Program-made: the position numbers and the translations under genes
Assembly (NCBI GenBank): GCA_910584375.1
Contig: CAJUAH010000002.1
Span: 186,001-250,000, forward strand
DNA: 64,000 nucleotides
Direction of reading: 5' to 3'
Source: an uncultured Acetatifactor sp.
Lineage (GTDB): Bacteria; Bacillota; Clostridia; Lachnospirales; Lachnospiraceae
Notes under the pieces: model-generated
Told to the model about the DNA's origin: nothing
Databases searched by the model: none
What the model saw: the letters and a program-made list of their open reading frames with translations, nothing else
Part shown: piece after piece, positions 50,057 to 59,469 of the stretch
Numbering within the stretch: position 1 is the first letter of the stretch
How the letters are laid out: the number at the start of each line of letters is the position of its first letter

Positions 50057-51445
50057 TCAGCCCACACTGGAAAGGTATTCGTCAATCCCCTTTGCCGCCG
50101 CTTTTCCGGCCCCCATAGCCAGGATCACGGTGGCTGCTCCGGTCACGGCGTCGCCTCCGGCGTACACGCCCTCCTTGGTGGTCTTGCCGTTCTCCTCCTC
50201 GGCCACGATGCATTTCCATTTGTTGGTCTCCAGCCCTTCCGTGGTGGAGGAGATCAACGGATTCGGGGAAGTTCCCAGGGACATGATCACCGTGTCCACA
50301 TCCAGCGTAAACTCGGAACCCGGCACCTCCACCGGCCTTCTCCTGCCGGACTCATCCGGCTCACCCAGCTCCATGCGGATACATGTCATACCGGTCACCC
50401 AGCCCTTCTCATCCGCCAGGATCTCGGTGGGATTGGTCAGCAGGTCAAAGATGATGCCCTCCTCCTTGGCATGGTGTACCTCCTCCACACGGGCAGGCAA
50501 TTCCTCCTCGCTGCGGCGGTACACGATATGCACCTCCGCTCCCAGCCGCAGGGCCGTGCGGGCCGCGTCCATGGCCACGTTGCCGCCGCCCACCACGGCC
50601 ACCTTTTTGCCTCGCATGATGGGTGTGTTGCTGTTTTCGTCAAAGGCCTTCATCAGATTGCTTCTGGTCAGATATTCGTTGGCGGAAAATACGCCGTTGC
50701 TGTTCTCTCCGGGGATGCCCATGAACTTGGGCAGGCCCGCGCCGGATCCGATAAACACGGCGGAAAATCCCTCCTCGGACAGCAGTTGGTCGATGGTCAC
50801 GGATTTACCTACCACCACGTTGGTCTCGATCTTTACGCCCAGAGATTTTACATTCTCGATCTCCTTGGCCACCACCGCCTCCTTGGGCAGACGAAACTCG
50901 GGAATACCGTACACCAGCACGCCGCCCGGCTCATGCAATGCCTCAAAGATTGTGACCTCATAACCCATCTTCGCCAGATCTCCGGCACAGGTCAGGCCCG
51001 CGGGGCCGGAACCGATCACCGCCACTTTCTTACCCTTTTTCTCTTTGGCTCCCTCCGGTTTGATTCCCTGTTCCCGGGCATAATCCGCCACAAAGCGCTC
51101 CAGCTTGCCGATGGACACCGGCTCGCCCTTGATGCCCCGGATACACTTGCCCTCGCACTGGCTCTCCTGGGGACATACGCGCCCGCATACCGCAGGCAGG
51201 GCGCTGGCCTGGCTGATGGTCTGGTAAGCTCCCTCTATGTCTCCGTTTTTCACCTGCTCCACAAAGCCCGGGATATTGATTGCCACAGGGCAGCCCTTGA
51301 TACACTGCGCGTTCTTGCAGTTGATACAGCGGCTGGCCTCCTCCATGGCCTCCTCCTTGTTATATCCCAGACATACTTCTTCAAAATTCTTTGCGCGTGC
51401 CTGCGCGTCCTGCTCTCTGACAGGTACCTTCTTTAAAATATCCAT
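50057..51445 (-). CDS. nfnB: NfnB/GltD-like FAD- and [4Fe-4S]-containing oxidoreductase subunit
   Basis: 462 residues. N-terminal iron-sulfur region CINCKNAQCIKGCPVAINIP and CGRVCPQESQCEGKC, then FAD-binding GSGPAGLTCAGDLAKMGY (about 149-166) and NADPH-binding GGGNVAMDAARTALRLGA (about 289-306). This is the glutamate synthase small-subunit fold. Its partner immediately upstream (51 bp) is an FAD/[2Fe-2S] ferredoxin-NADP reductase-like subunit, the arrangement of NfnAB (NADH-dependent ferredoxin:NADP+ oxidoreductase, flavin-based electron bifurcation). A sulfide dehydrogenase (Sud) role is the main alternative. Start after AGGAGAGAAACGAG. Confidence 0.88.
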   Translation of the reverse strand: MDILKKVPVREQDAQARAKNFEEVCLGYNKEEAMEEASRCINCKNAQCIKGCPVAINIPGFVEQVKNGDIEGAYQTISQASALPAVCGRVCPQESQCEGKCIRGIKGEPVSIGKLERFVADYAREQGIKPEGAKEKKGKKVAVIGSGPAGLTCAGDLAKMGYEVTIFEALHEPGGVLVYGIPEFRLPKEAVVAKEIENVKSLGVKIETNVVVGKSVTIDQLLSEEGFSAVFIGSGAGLPKFMGIPGENSNGVFSANEYLTRSNLMKAFDENSNTPIMRGKKVAVVGGGNVAMDAARTALRLGAEVHIVYRRSEEELPARVEEVHHAKEEGIIFDLLTNPTEILADEKGWVTGMTCIRMELGEPDESGRRRPVEVPGSEFTLDVDTVIMSLGTSPNPLISSTTEGLETNKWKCIVAEEENGKTTKEGVYAGGDAVTGAATVILAMGAGKAAAKGIDEYLSSVG

Positions 51446-51496
51446 CTCGTTTCTCTCCTAATTATAAGTTCGCCAGAACTTTTATTCCGCTACAGA

Positions 51497-52375
51497 TCAG
51501 TTACAGTTACCGCATCCGCCGTGGTGGGTCGCCCCCTCCTTCGCTTTCAGGAAGGCTCTTCCCTCCTCCGTCCTGTAGATCTGCTGACGGGTCATGGCCT
51601 CGTCAAAGTTCACCTGATGCCCGTCAAACTCCGGCCCGTCCACACAGGCAAACTTTACCTTGCCGCCCACGGTCACACGGCAGGCGCCGCACATTCCCGT
51701 GCCGTCCACCATGATGGGATTGAGGCTGACGATGGTGGGAATATGTAACTCTTTGGTCAGCAGACAGACAAATTTCATCATGATCATAGGGCCGATAGCC
51801 ACGCACTGGTCATACTGCTTTCCCTCCGCCACCAGATCCTTGATGGTCTGGGTCACCATACCGCTGCGGCCATAGGAACCGTCGTCGGTGGTCACATAGA
51901 GATTCCCGGCCACAGCCTCCATCTCCTTTTCCAGAATCAACAGATCTTTGGTCTTGCTGCCCACGATCACATCCGCGGCGATCCCATGCTCATGGAGCCA
52001 TTTCACCTGGGGATACACCGGCGCCGCGCCTACGCCGCCTGCCACAAACAGAATCTTCTTGTTTTTCAGGCTCTCCGGATCCTCGTTCACAAACTCGGAC
52101 GCGCAGCCCAGCGGCCCCACAAAATCGTGGAAACTGTCGCCCTCGCCCAATCCGGCCATCATCTGCGTGGACGCGCCCACGATCTGGAACACGATGGTCA
52201 CGGTTCCCTTCTCCCTGTCGTAATCACAGATCGTCAGCGGGATCCTCTCGCCCCCCGCGTCCGTCCTGACGATCACGAACTGGCCGGGCTGACAGTACTT
52301 CGCCACGCGCTCCGCCTCCACCTCCATCAGATAGATATTGGTGGTTAATTCCTCTGCTCTTAAAATCTTGTACAT
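51497..52375 (-). CDS. nfnA: NfnA-like FAD/NAD-binding [2Fe-2S] subunit
   Basis: 292 residues from MYKILRAEELTTNIYLMEV, after GGAGGAGAAT. FAD-binding residues lie in ERIPLTICDYDREKGT, NAD-binding in ILFVAGGVGAAPVYPQVKWL, and the [2Fe-2S] cluster in GTGMCGACRVTVGGKVKFACVDGP. This is the dihydroorotate-dehydrogenase electron-transfer-like subunit of NfnAB or sulfide dehydrogenase. Together the pair would couple NADH and reduced ferredoxin oxidation to NADPH formation. A fhs/folD module just upstream in transcription could use the NADPH. Confidence 0.88.
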   Translation of the reverse strand: MYKILRAEELTTNIYLMEVEAERVAKYCQPGQFVIVRTDAGGERIPLTICDYDREKGTVTIVFQIVGASTQMMAGLGEGDSFHDFVGPLGCASEFVNEDPESLKNKKILFVAGGVGAAPVYPQVKWLHEHGIAADVIVGSKTKDLLILEKEMEAVAGNLYVTTDDGSYGRSGMVTQTIKDLVAEGKQYDQCVAIGPMIMMKFVCLLTKELHIPTIVSLNPIMVDGTGMCGACRVTVGGKVKFACVDGPEFDGHQVNFDEAMTRQQIYRTEEGRAFLKAKEGATHHGGCGNCN

Positions 52376-52500
52376 ATTCTCCTCCTGCTCATTATCCCAC
52401 AGACATCTCCGCAGTACTCGCAGCATCCCGTCCGGCAGGACAGTAAATCTACGCGCCGCTCCCATGTCCGCTGTTTATAGTTCCACAGACTCCCACAGTT

Positions 52501-53919
52501 TTATGGGATCTCGACTATGCTGTAATTATTATTCTCATCCGGCAGCAGTTTATAGCAAATCCCGGTATAGATATGCACCGCGTAATAGCTGCCCGTGCGG
52601 ATACTGCCGCCGCTCTCGTCCACATGCTGCTCCGCAAAGATGTAATAATCCTCTTCCCCGACGGTCATCGGATACTGAAACTGGTACTGATAGATACCGT
52701 TCTCTCCCGCATATCCCTCCGGGCTCTGAATCCTGCCTGTCCGCAGCATCTCGCTGTACACCGCGACGATAGCCATATCCAGCGTGACATCCGTGCGCAG
52801 CTGCAGACTGTAACTGCGCTGTGTCACCTCGCCCACGATCCCGTCCTCCTCGATGACCGCAAAAGAATACTCGGAATCCCCCAGCGGCATGGGGATGGGT
52901 CCCGTATACCTGGAGGACTTATCTGTGGGAACCGTGCCGTCCACCGTATAATAGACGGTCTCGCCTTCCTCACAATTCACCTCTATCAGCGTGGGACTGC
53001 TGTACTCGCCACTGGCCGTTTCCACATCCGGGGCGGTGGGAATCTTCAACTCAATCTGATAATTTTTCGTCACCACATCGCTGACCAGCCCGTACTGATT
53101 CACAAACACCGCCTTGACGGTATATTCGCCGTTGTCCAAAAAGATCGGCGCAGTATAGACTGTACTGTTCTCGTCCGGTTCGGATCCGTCCAACGTATAA
53201 TAGATGGTTCCCGCCGTGTTGGAACTGAGCTTAAGCGGGATGATCTCCTGATAATATCCCTCCTCAAATCCAAATTCCGGCGCCCTGGCCTGGAGATTTT
53301 GATAACTGCTCCTGATAGTTTCATTATCACAGTTATTCAACAGACTGTCAATCGTCTGGTAATCATTTCTAGTCCTGTAGGACTGGATCAGACCCGCGTA
53401 AGCCCTCTCCAGCTGTTTCTGATCCAGCGTTCCGCTGTCTATCAGCGCCAGCAGCTGCCCCTCATAACCGCTCACATTGTCCATGGCATAATAGCAGTCC
53501 GCCAGCGCAAAACCCGTCTCTGGACCCGTACTGCCAAGCTCCCGGGCACGCAGATAGTATTCCACCGCCTGCTCATACTCCTGCGTTTCGACGCATTGCG
53601 CCGCCCGGGACAACTGATACTCCACCGAATGCTCCATATGGTACCAGGCCCCTATGATCGCCCCGGCCAGAACAATGATAAACAGGAAAAAGATCCCTAT
53701 GATCCATCCCATATAGCTTTTCTTTGGCCTGGGAGAATCCTTCCGGTCCCCGGTCTTTCCGGCGGTATCCTGCAGTTCTTCCGCGATCTGCTCCAGGGTG
53801 TCCTGCATACTCTGTTCCACTTCCGATTCAAAATCAGGAACAATATGGATATCCTCTCCACAGGCAGTACAATAGAGCGAGCCTTCTTCTATTTTTGTTC
53901 CACATTTCGGACAATTCAT
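52501..53919 (-). CDS. Zinc-ribbon membrane protein with chitobiase/FN3-like repeats
   Basis: 472 residues. Starts MNCPKCGTKIEEGSLYCTACGEDI, a double CxxC zinc ribbon. A single membrane helix follows at about 70-92, then a TPR-like region (EYEQAVEYYLRARELGSTGPETGFALADCYY) and two beta modules of the chitobiase C-terminal type (GTIYYTLDGSEPDENSTVYTAP and ETVYYTVDGTVPTDKSSRYTGP). Those modules are usually extracellular carbohydrate-associated domains, so the C-terminus is probably outside. It begins 5 bp past folD on the same strand. Role unknown. Confidence 0.83.
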   Translation of the reverse strand: MNCPKCGTKIEEGSLYCTACGEDIHIVPDFESEVEQSMQDTLEQIAEELQDTAGKTGDRKDSPRPKKSYMGWIIGIFFLFIIVLAGAIIGAWYHMEHSVEYQLSRAAQCVETQEYEQAVEYYLRARELGSTGPETGFALADCYYAMDNVSGYEGQLLALIDSGTLDQKQLERAYAGLIQSYRTRNDYQTIDSLLNNCDNETIRSSYQNLQARAPEFGFEEGYYQEIIPLKLSSNTAGTIYYTLDGSEPDENSTVYTAPIFLDNGEYTVKAVFVNQYGLVSDVVTKNYQIELKIPTAPDVETASGEYSSPTLIEVNCEEGETVYYTVDGTVPTDKSSRYTGPIPMPLGDSEYSFAVIEEDGIVGEVTQRSYSLQLRTDVTLDMAIVAVYSEMLRTGRIQSPEGYAGENGIYQYQFQYPMTVGEEDYYIFAEQHVDESGGSIRTGSYYAVHIYTGICYKLLPDENNNYSIVEIP

Positions 53920-53924
53920 AAGAA

Positions 53925-54794
53925 CTATTCCGCCCTTTCACCAAAAGAACCCTGCTGGATCTCCACGCTCTCCACACAGTTTTTCATCAGCATGGCGATG
54001 GTCATGGGACCTACGCCGCCTGGAACCGGCGTGATGGCGCTGCAGTGCGGAGCCACCCGCGCGTACTCCACATCTCCGCACAGTTTGTTCTCCGCGTCCC
54101 TGTGTATGCCCACGTCGATGACCACCGCTCCCTCTTTCACATATTCCTCCGTGATCATCTGCGGCCTGCCCACCGCCACCACGAGGATATCCGCCCGGCG
54201 GGTGACGGTTTTCAGATCTTCCGTGCGGCTGTGGGCTACCGTCACGGTGCCGTTCTCCCTGAGGAGGAGCAGCGCCATGGGCTTTCCCACGATATTGCTG
54301 CGGCCCACCACCACACACTCCCTGCCGCTTATGGAGATTCCGGAACGTTTCAACAGCTGTATCACCCCGGCGGGGGTGCAGGATACAAACCCCTTCTTTC
54401 CGATGCACAGCGCGCCCACATTCATGGGATGAAAACCGTCCACATCCTTCAACGGGCTGATGGCATTCAGCACCTTTTCCTCGTCTATCTGCTCCGGCAG
54501 AGGGAGCTGTACCAGAATGCCGTTTACATCCGCTCTCCCGTTCAACTGCTCCACCAGGGACAACAGTTCCTCCTCCGTGGTCCGGGCGGGCAATTCATAG
54601 GACAGGGACCGGATCCCGATATACTCGCACGCTTTTTTCTTGTTGCGCACATAGACGCTGGACGCAGGGTCGTCTCCCACCTGTATCACCGCCAGGCAGA
54701 TTTCAATCCCCCGCTCCCTGTAGGCCGCCACCTGTTCCTTCAGCTCATCCTTGATTTCCGCGCTGATCTTTTTTCCGTCAATGATCTGTGTCAT
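53925..54794 (-). CDS. folD: Bifunctional methylenetetrahydrofolate dehydrogenase/cyclohydrolase FolD
   Basis: 289 residues, from MTQIIDGKKISAEIKDEL. Catalytic Lys lies in VYVRNKKKACEYIGI, substrate residues in GILVQLPLP, and the NADP-binding loop in ECVVVGRSNIVGKPMALLL. The C-terminal PVPGGVGPMTIAMLM is the family signature. Interconverts 5,10-methylene-, methenyl- and 10-formyl-THF. It is 50 bp downstream of fhs, the expected pair for formate-based one-carbon flux, as in acetogens and purine synthesis. Confidence 0.97.
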   Translation of the reverse strand: MTQIIDGKKISAEIKDELKEQVAAYRERGIEICLAVIQVGDDPASSVYVRNKKKACEYIGIRSLSYELPARTTEEELLSLVEQLNGRADVNGILVQLPLPEQIDEEKVLNAISPLKDVDGFHPMNVGALCIGKKGFVSCTPAGVIQLLKRSGISISGRECVVVGRSNIVGKPMALLLLRENGTVTVAHSRTEDLKTVTRRADILVVAVGRPQMITEEYVKEGAVVIDVGIHRDAENKLCGDVEYARVAPHCSAITPVPGGVGPMTIAMLMKNCVESVEIQQGSFGERAE

Positions 54795-54844
54795 CGCTAC
54801 CTCTTTCCCGCATACCGTCGGCATTGCCGCGGCGCTGCGCCAAT

Positions 54845-56515
54845 TTAAAACAATCCGGTTATCATTCCCTCTTCATTTACATCGATGCCATAGGCCGCAG
54901 GATTTTTGGACAGCCCGGGCATGGTCACCACCGTCCCCGTCAGCACCACCACAAATCCGGCTCCGGCGGACACATATACCTCCCGGATGTTCATCTCAAA
55001 GTTCTCCGGCCTGCCCAGCAAAGCGGGGTCGTCGGACAACGAATACTGGGTCTTGGCCATACATACCGGCAGCTGCCCATATCCCAGCTCCTCCAGGCGC
55101 TTTAACTGTTTTAACGCGGCGGGGGCAAAATTCACTTTCCCGGCTCCGTAAATCTCCTTTGCCACACACAGGATCTTGTCCCGCAGCGGCAGACTGTCCT
55201 CGTAGAGCACATGAAAATGACTCTCTTTTTCCTCCAGCGTCTGCAAAACCTTTTCTGCCAGCTCCACGCCGCCCTTACCGCCCTGCTCCCACACCCGAGC
55301 CAGCGCAAATTCACAGTCCCGTTCCCGGCAGAAATGTTCCACATATTCAATCTCCGCCTCCGTGTCCGCCGTAAACGCGTTCAGCGCCACCACCACGGGC
55401 ACTCCGTATTTCTGCAGATTCTCTATATGTTTCTCCAGATTGACGATCCCCTTTTCCAGCGCCTGCAGATTCTCCGCGGATAAGTCGCTCTTGGCCACGC
55501 CGCCGTTGTACTTCAAAGCCCTGACAGTGGCCACCAGCACCACCGCGTCCGGCGCCAGACCCGCCTTGCGGCACTTGATGTCAAAAAATTTCTCCGCGCC
55601 CAGATCCGCGCCGAACCCGGCCTCCGTAATACAGTAATCCGCCATCCTGAGCGCCGCTTTAGTGGCAATGATAGAGTTACATCCGTGAGCGATATTGGCA
55701 AAAGGGCCGCCGTGTACCAGGGCGGGCGTATGTTCCAGCGTCTGGATCAGATTGGGTTTCAGGGCGTCCTTAAGCAGCGCCGCCATGGCCCCCACGGCCC
55801 CCAACTGCTGAGCCGTCACCGGCGCTCCCTCGTAATCGTAGGCCACCACGATCCGGGCAAGCCGCGCTTTCAGATCTTCCATGTCCGCGGACAGACACAG
55901 AATCGCCATGATCTCCGAGGCCACCGTAATCACAAAATGATCTTCCCTGACCACACCGTCCGCTTTAGTTCCCATACCCACCACGATATTGCGCAGCACC
56001 CTGTCGTTCATATCCATACAGCGTTTCCAGACCACCTGCCGGGTATCGATCCGCAGCTCATTGCCCTGCTGGATATGGTTGTCCAACAGCGCCGCCAGCA
56101 GATTGTTGGCGCTGGTAACAGCGTGAAAATCCCCCGTAAAATGCAGATTCAGATCCTCCATGGGCACCACCTGGGCATAACCGCCGCCGGCGGCCCCGCC
56201 CTTTATACCAAAGCAGGGGCCAAGGGAAGGCTCCCGCAGAGCGATTACCGCCTTTTTTCCCAGCTGTCCGAAGGCCTCTCCCAGCCCTACCGTGACCGTG
56301 GTCTTGCCCTCTCCCGCAGGCGTGGGATTGATTGCCGTCACCAGGATCAGTTTGCCCTCGGGCCGTCCCTGGATCTGTTTCAGATATGTATCGGAGATTT
56401 TGGCCTTATATCTGCCGTACAACTCCAGCTCCTCCTGGGAAATGCCCATGCGCTCCGCCACCTGTGCGATGGGTTCCATCACCGCCTCCTGGGCAATCTG
56501 AATATCCGTCTTCAT
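54845..56515 (-). CDS. fhs: Formate-tetrahydrofolate ligase
   Basis: 556 residues, the usual length. ATP-binding P-loop TPAGEGKTTVTVGLGEAFGQLG at about 66-87, then FGIKGGAAGGGYAQVVPMEDLNLHFTGD, the strong family block. Makes 10-formyl-THF from formate, ATP and THF. In this setting it may feed purine and formyl-methionine synthesis, or the methyl branch of the acetyl-CoA pathway. Followed directly by folD; preceded by ftsK with 30 bp between them, so possibly read from the ftsK promoter. Start follows AGAAGGAGACAGACT. Confidence 0.98.
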   Translation of the reverse strand: MKTDIQIAQEAVMEPIAQVAERMGISQEELELYGRYKAKISDTYLKQIQGRPEGKLILVTAINPTPAGEGKTTVTVGLGEAFGQLGKKAVIALREPSLGPCFGIKGGAAGGGYAQVVPMEDLNLHFTGDFHAVTSANNLLAALLDNHIQQGNELRIDTRQVVWKRCMDMNDRVLRNIVVGMGTKADGVVREDHFVITVASEIMAILCLSADMEDLKARLARIVVAYDYEGAPVTAQQLGAVGAMAALLKDALKPNLIQTLEHTPALVHGGPFANIAHGCNSIIATKAALRMADYCITEAGFGADLGAEKFFDIKCRKAGLAPDAVVLVATVRALKYNGGVAKSDLSAENLQALEKGIVNLEKHIENLQKYGVPVVVALNAFTADTEAEIEYVEHFCRERDCEFALARVWEQGGKGGVELAEKVLQTLEEKESHFHVLYEDSLPLRDKILCVAKEIYGAGKVNFAPAALKQLKRLEELGYGQLPVCMAKTQYSLSDDPALLGRPENFEMNIREVYVSAGAGFVVVLTGTVVTMPGLSKNPAAYGIDVNEEGMITGLF

Positions 56516-56545
56516 AGTCTGTCTCCTTCTGTTAACCCATATGTA

Positions 56546-59371
56546 CTACTCTTCCAGCAGCTGCTCAAATTCCTCCGCGCTCATCAGGATCTTGCGGGGC
56601 TTGGTGCCCTCCTCCTCCCCCACCACGCCATAGTCGTGAAGCTGTTCCATGATCCGGGCCGCGCGGTTAAAGCCGATCTTAAAGGCCCTCTGCAGCATAC
56701 CGATGGAGGCCTTGTCCTTGTCGATGATAAAGCGCCCCGCCTCCTCAAAATACTCGTCCCGCTCGTCGCCGCCGCCCATGGCCGCCCCCTGGGAGCCCAT
56801 GGTCTTCAGCTTTTCTTCCACATCCGGCGCATAGGTATTGCCCAGAGCCTGATTTTTGAGAAAATCCACCACGTCCGACACTTCCTTGTCCGACACGAAA
56901 GCCCCCTGTATCCGGGCGGGCTTGGAATACCCCTGGGGATAAAAAAGCATATCTCCCTTACCCAGCAGTTTCTCCGCGCCGTTCATATCCAGGATCGTGC
57001 GGGAATCCACGCCGCTGGACACGGAGAATGCCACCCGGCTGGGCATATTGGCTTTGATCAGCCCTGTGATGACATCCACGCTGGGCCGCTGGGTGGCTAT
57101 GATCAGATGGATGCCTGCCGCTCTGGCCAGCTGGGCCAGACGGCAGATGGACTCCTCCACCTCGCCGGGGGATACCATCATCAGATCCGCCAGCTCGTCC
57201 ACGATGATAACGATCTGAGGCATCTTGGCAGGCGTCTCGCCATCGCCGCCTTCCCCCATGGACTCCACCTTTTTATTATATCCTTTCAGATCGCGCACAT
57301 TATAGTCCGCAAACTTTTTATAGCGCTCCGTCATCTCCGCCACGCCCCACTGCAAAGCGGCGGATGCCTTTTTGGGATCCGTCACCACCGGAATCAGCAG
57401 ATGGGGAATACCGTTGTACACGCTCAGCTCCACCACCTTGGGATCCACCATGATCAGTTTTACGTCGTCCGGGTGGGCCTTGTAGAGAATGCTCATAATC
57501 AGTGTATTGATACACACGGATTTACCGGAGCCGGTGGCTCCCGCGATGAGCATGTGAGGCATCTTGGCGATATCCGCAACCACCGTCTGGCCGCCGATAT
57601 CCTTGCCCACGGCAAAGGCCAGATTGGAGGAAAAATCCTTGAACTCCCTGCTCTCTAACAGATCCCGCAGCGCCACCGCCATATTCTCCTTGTTGGGAAC
57701 CTCTATCCCGATGGCCGCCTTGCCGGGGATCGGCGCCTCGATACGGATATCCGTAGCAGCCAGATTCAGCTTAATATCATCCGTGAGTCCCACGATCTTG
57801 CTGACCTTGACCCCCTGCTCCGGCTGCAGTTCATACCGGGTCACACTGGGTCCCTGACTGATATCGGTGATCGTGACCCGCACACCGAAATTCTCCAGCG
57901 TCTGCTGCAGACGCATGGCTGTCTCTTTCAGTTCCTGGGTGGAATCGCTGTTCCCGGCTTTTCCCTTTTGCAGCAAGGACAGGGAAGGGAAACGATATTT
58001 CTTCGGCGCTGCGGTCTGCAGTGGCCGCGCCGCCGTATCCCGGCTCTCCCCCTCTTCCCGCAGACGGGCCGTGGGTCTGTTTTTCTGCCCGGGCGGCTCA
58101 GGAATATCCTCCCTGTGTATCCTGATATCCTGCGTCTCCACCGGCGTTTCCTCCCTCACGGGACCGTCGGTTCCATGCAGATCCTCCCGCAGAGGATTTG
58201 CCGGTGTGACGGGCTCCGGCTCCAGGGTCGAATAGTACTGCTCCGGTTCCTCTTCCTCCGCAGCCTCGTCTATGGTCAGCTGGTGCATACTGCGAATGCG
58301 GATATTGTCAAAGTCAAAGACGCTGCCGGAAAGCTTTTGTCCCGGCTCCTCAAGGGACGCCTCCTCCGAAGGCGTCGTCCCTTCCTCCGGCTCCTCAAAG
58401 CCGTATTCCGGATCGTCCTCGTTCCACATGATCTCATGGATATCGTCACGCCTGCGCTCCTCGTTCTCTCGGGCGATCGCCGTGTCCAGGATTACGCCGG
58501 ACACTTTTCTGTCCATGCGCAGGATCTTTTCTGTCTCCCTCTCCTCCCGGCGCTGCTGTCTGTCATTCTCCTTCTCCAGAGCCCTCTGCCGCCGCTCTTC
58601 CTCCCGCCGGAGTCTGGTCTCCTCCTGCTCCTGGCGGCGCAGCAATTCCGCCTCCCGCCGCTGCTGTCTGCGGCTTATATATTCCCCTTCCTCTTCCTCC
58701 CTGCGCTGTCTCGCGTACTCCCTCCTGCGCTGGCTGTCCTCCCTGGTGCGCTCCAGCATCCGGGAACCCCTGCTCCTGACGCCGCTGATCAGGGAGCGCT
58801 CCGTCATCAGGATAAAGCTGATCGTGCCGCAGAGCAACACCACCAGCACAGTGCCAATGGTCTCCAGATAATGATGCATCAGATAGGCCAGGCTGCCGCC
58901 GACGACGCCGCCGCCCTTATGGCCCTCCCGCGCCGTCTCAAATATCAGTTTCAGATCATACTTTTCCATCGTAAGAATATTTTTCGCAAAAAGCTCGCAG
59001 ACCACGCCAATCATCAAAAACAGCGCGATCCCCGACAGCAGTTTACGCAGAGCGTTGGGATTGCCGGAATTGGCATACCAAAAGGACACCGCTACAAACA
59101 AAAGTACCGGCACCCCATAAGCCGTCACGCCAAAGAGACCAAACAAAAATCCGCTGACCGCGTTGCCCACCGGACCGATAATGCCAAAATTGCACAAAAA
59201 CAAGATCACCATGGCGATGAAAAAAACGATCAGTCCTATCTCATGCAGCAGTTCGCTTTCCTTTTCATAATCATATGTAGCGGCATTCCCCTTTTTACGG
59301 CTGCCGGACGTCTTTTTCCCGCCGCGTCCGCCCGCCGTAGAGCCTGCCCTCCTGCCTGATGAATTTGCCAT
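56546..59371 (-). CDS. ftsK: DNA translocase FtsK/SpoIIIE
   Basis: 941 residues. Four membrane helices in the first ~190 residues, then a Glu/Arg-rich linker of about 300 residues with long runs such as RRREYARQRREEEEGEYISRR. The motor follows: Walker A GATGSGKSVCINTL and Walker B VIIVDELADLMM. The C-terminal gamma winged helix (DKDKASIGMLQRAFKIGFNRAARIMEQL) reads polar KOPS/SRS DNA motifs. Pumps chromosomal DNA through the septum at division or sporulation. Start after AAAAAGGAGTATGATGAG. Confidence 0.96.
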   Translation of the reverse strand: MANSSGRRAGSTAGGRGGKKTSGSRKKGNAATYDYEKESELLHEIGLIVFFIAMVILFLCNFGIIGPVGNAVSGFLFGLFGVTAYGVPVLLFVAVSFWYANSGNPNALRKLLSGIALFLMIGVVCELFAKNILTMEKYDLKLIFETAREGHKGGGVVGGSLAYLMHHYLETIGTVLVVLLCGTISFILMTERSLISGVRSRGSRMLERTREDSQRRREYARQRREEEEGEYISRRQQRREAELLRRQEQEETRLRREEERRQRALEKENDRQQRREERETEKILRMDRKVSGVILDTAIARENEERRRDDIHEIMWNEDDPEYGFEEPEEGTTPSEEASLEEPGQKLSGSVFDFDNIRIRSMHQLTIDEAAEEEEPEQYYSTLEPEPVTPANPLREDLHGTDGPVREETPVETQDIRIHREDIPEPPGQKNRPTARLREEGESRDTAARPLQTAAPKKYRFPSLSLLQKGKAGNSDSTQELKETAMRLQQTLENFGVRVTITDISQGPSVTRYELQPEQGVKVSKIVGLTDDIKLNLAATDIRIEAPIPGKAAIGIEVPNKENMAVALRDLLESREFKDFSSNLAFAVGKDIGGQTVVADIAKMPHMLIAGATGSGKSVCINTLIMSILYKAHPDDVKLIMVDPKVVELSVYNGIPHLLIPVVTDPKKASAALQWGVAEMTERYKKFADYNVRDLKGYNKKVESMGEGGDGETPAKMPQIVIIVDELADLMMVSPGEVEESICRLAQLARAAGIHLIIATQRPSVDVITGLIKANMPSRVAFSVSSGVDSRTILDMNGAEKLLGKGDMLFYPQGYSKPARIQGAFVSDKEVSDVVDFLKNQALGNTYAPDVEEKLKTMGSQGAAMGGGDERDEYFEEAGRFIIDKDKASIGMLQRAFKIGFNRAARIMEQLHDYGVVGEEEGTKPRKILMSAEEFEQLLEE

Positions 59372-59437
59372 CTCATCATACTCCTTTTTCAGCCGGGGGT
59401 TTGGAGCCCCGTTCCCGGCCCCAAACGATCAAACAGT

Positions 59438-59466
59438 ATTATAGCATTTTCTCCCCCGCTTGTCAT
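59438..59466 (-). promoter_or_regulatory. Promoter of ftsK
   Basis: Minus strand -35 ATGACA (59461-59466), 17-bp spacer, -10 TATAAT (59438-59443) with an upstream TGC extension. It lies in the 98 bp between the ClpP-class gene and ftsK. Confidence 0.65.
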
Positions 59467-59469
59467 CCT

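Noticed and set aside
52573..54432. Plus-strand open frame of about 619 codons
   Set aside because: Antisense to folD and the zinc-ribbon gene; no recognisable motif.
55685..57658. Long plus-strand open frame of about 657 codons
   Set aside because: It is antisense to fhs and ftsK, has no ribosome binding site, and reads as a His/Arg/Leu-rich mirror of coding DNA.
57968..59359. Plus-strand open frame of about 463 codons
   Set aside because: Antisense to the ftsK linker, whose Glu/Arg-rich codons leave few stops on the other strand.
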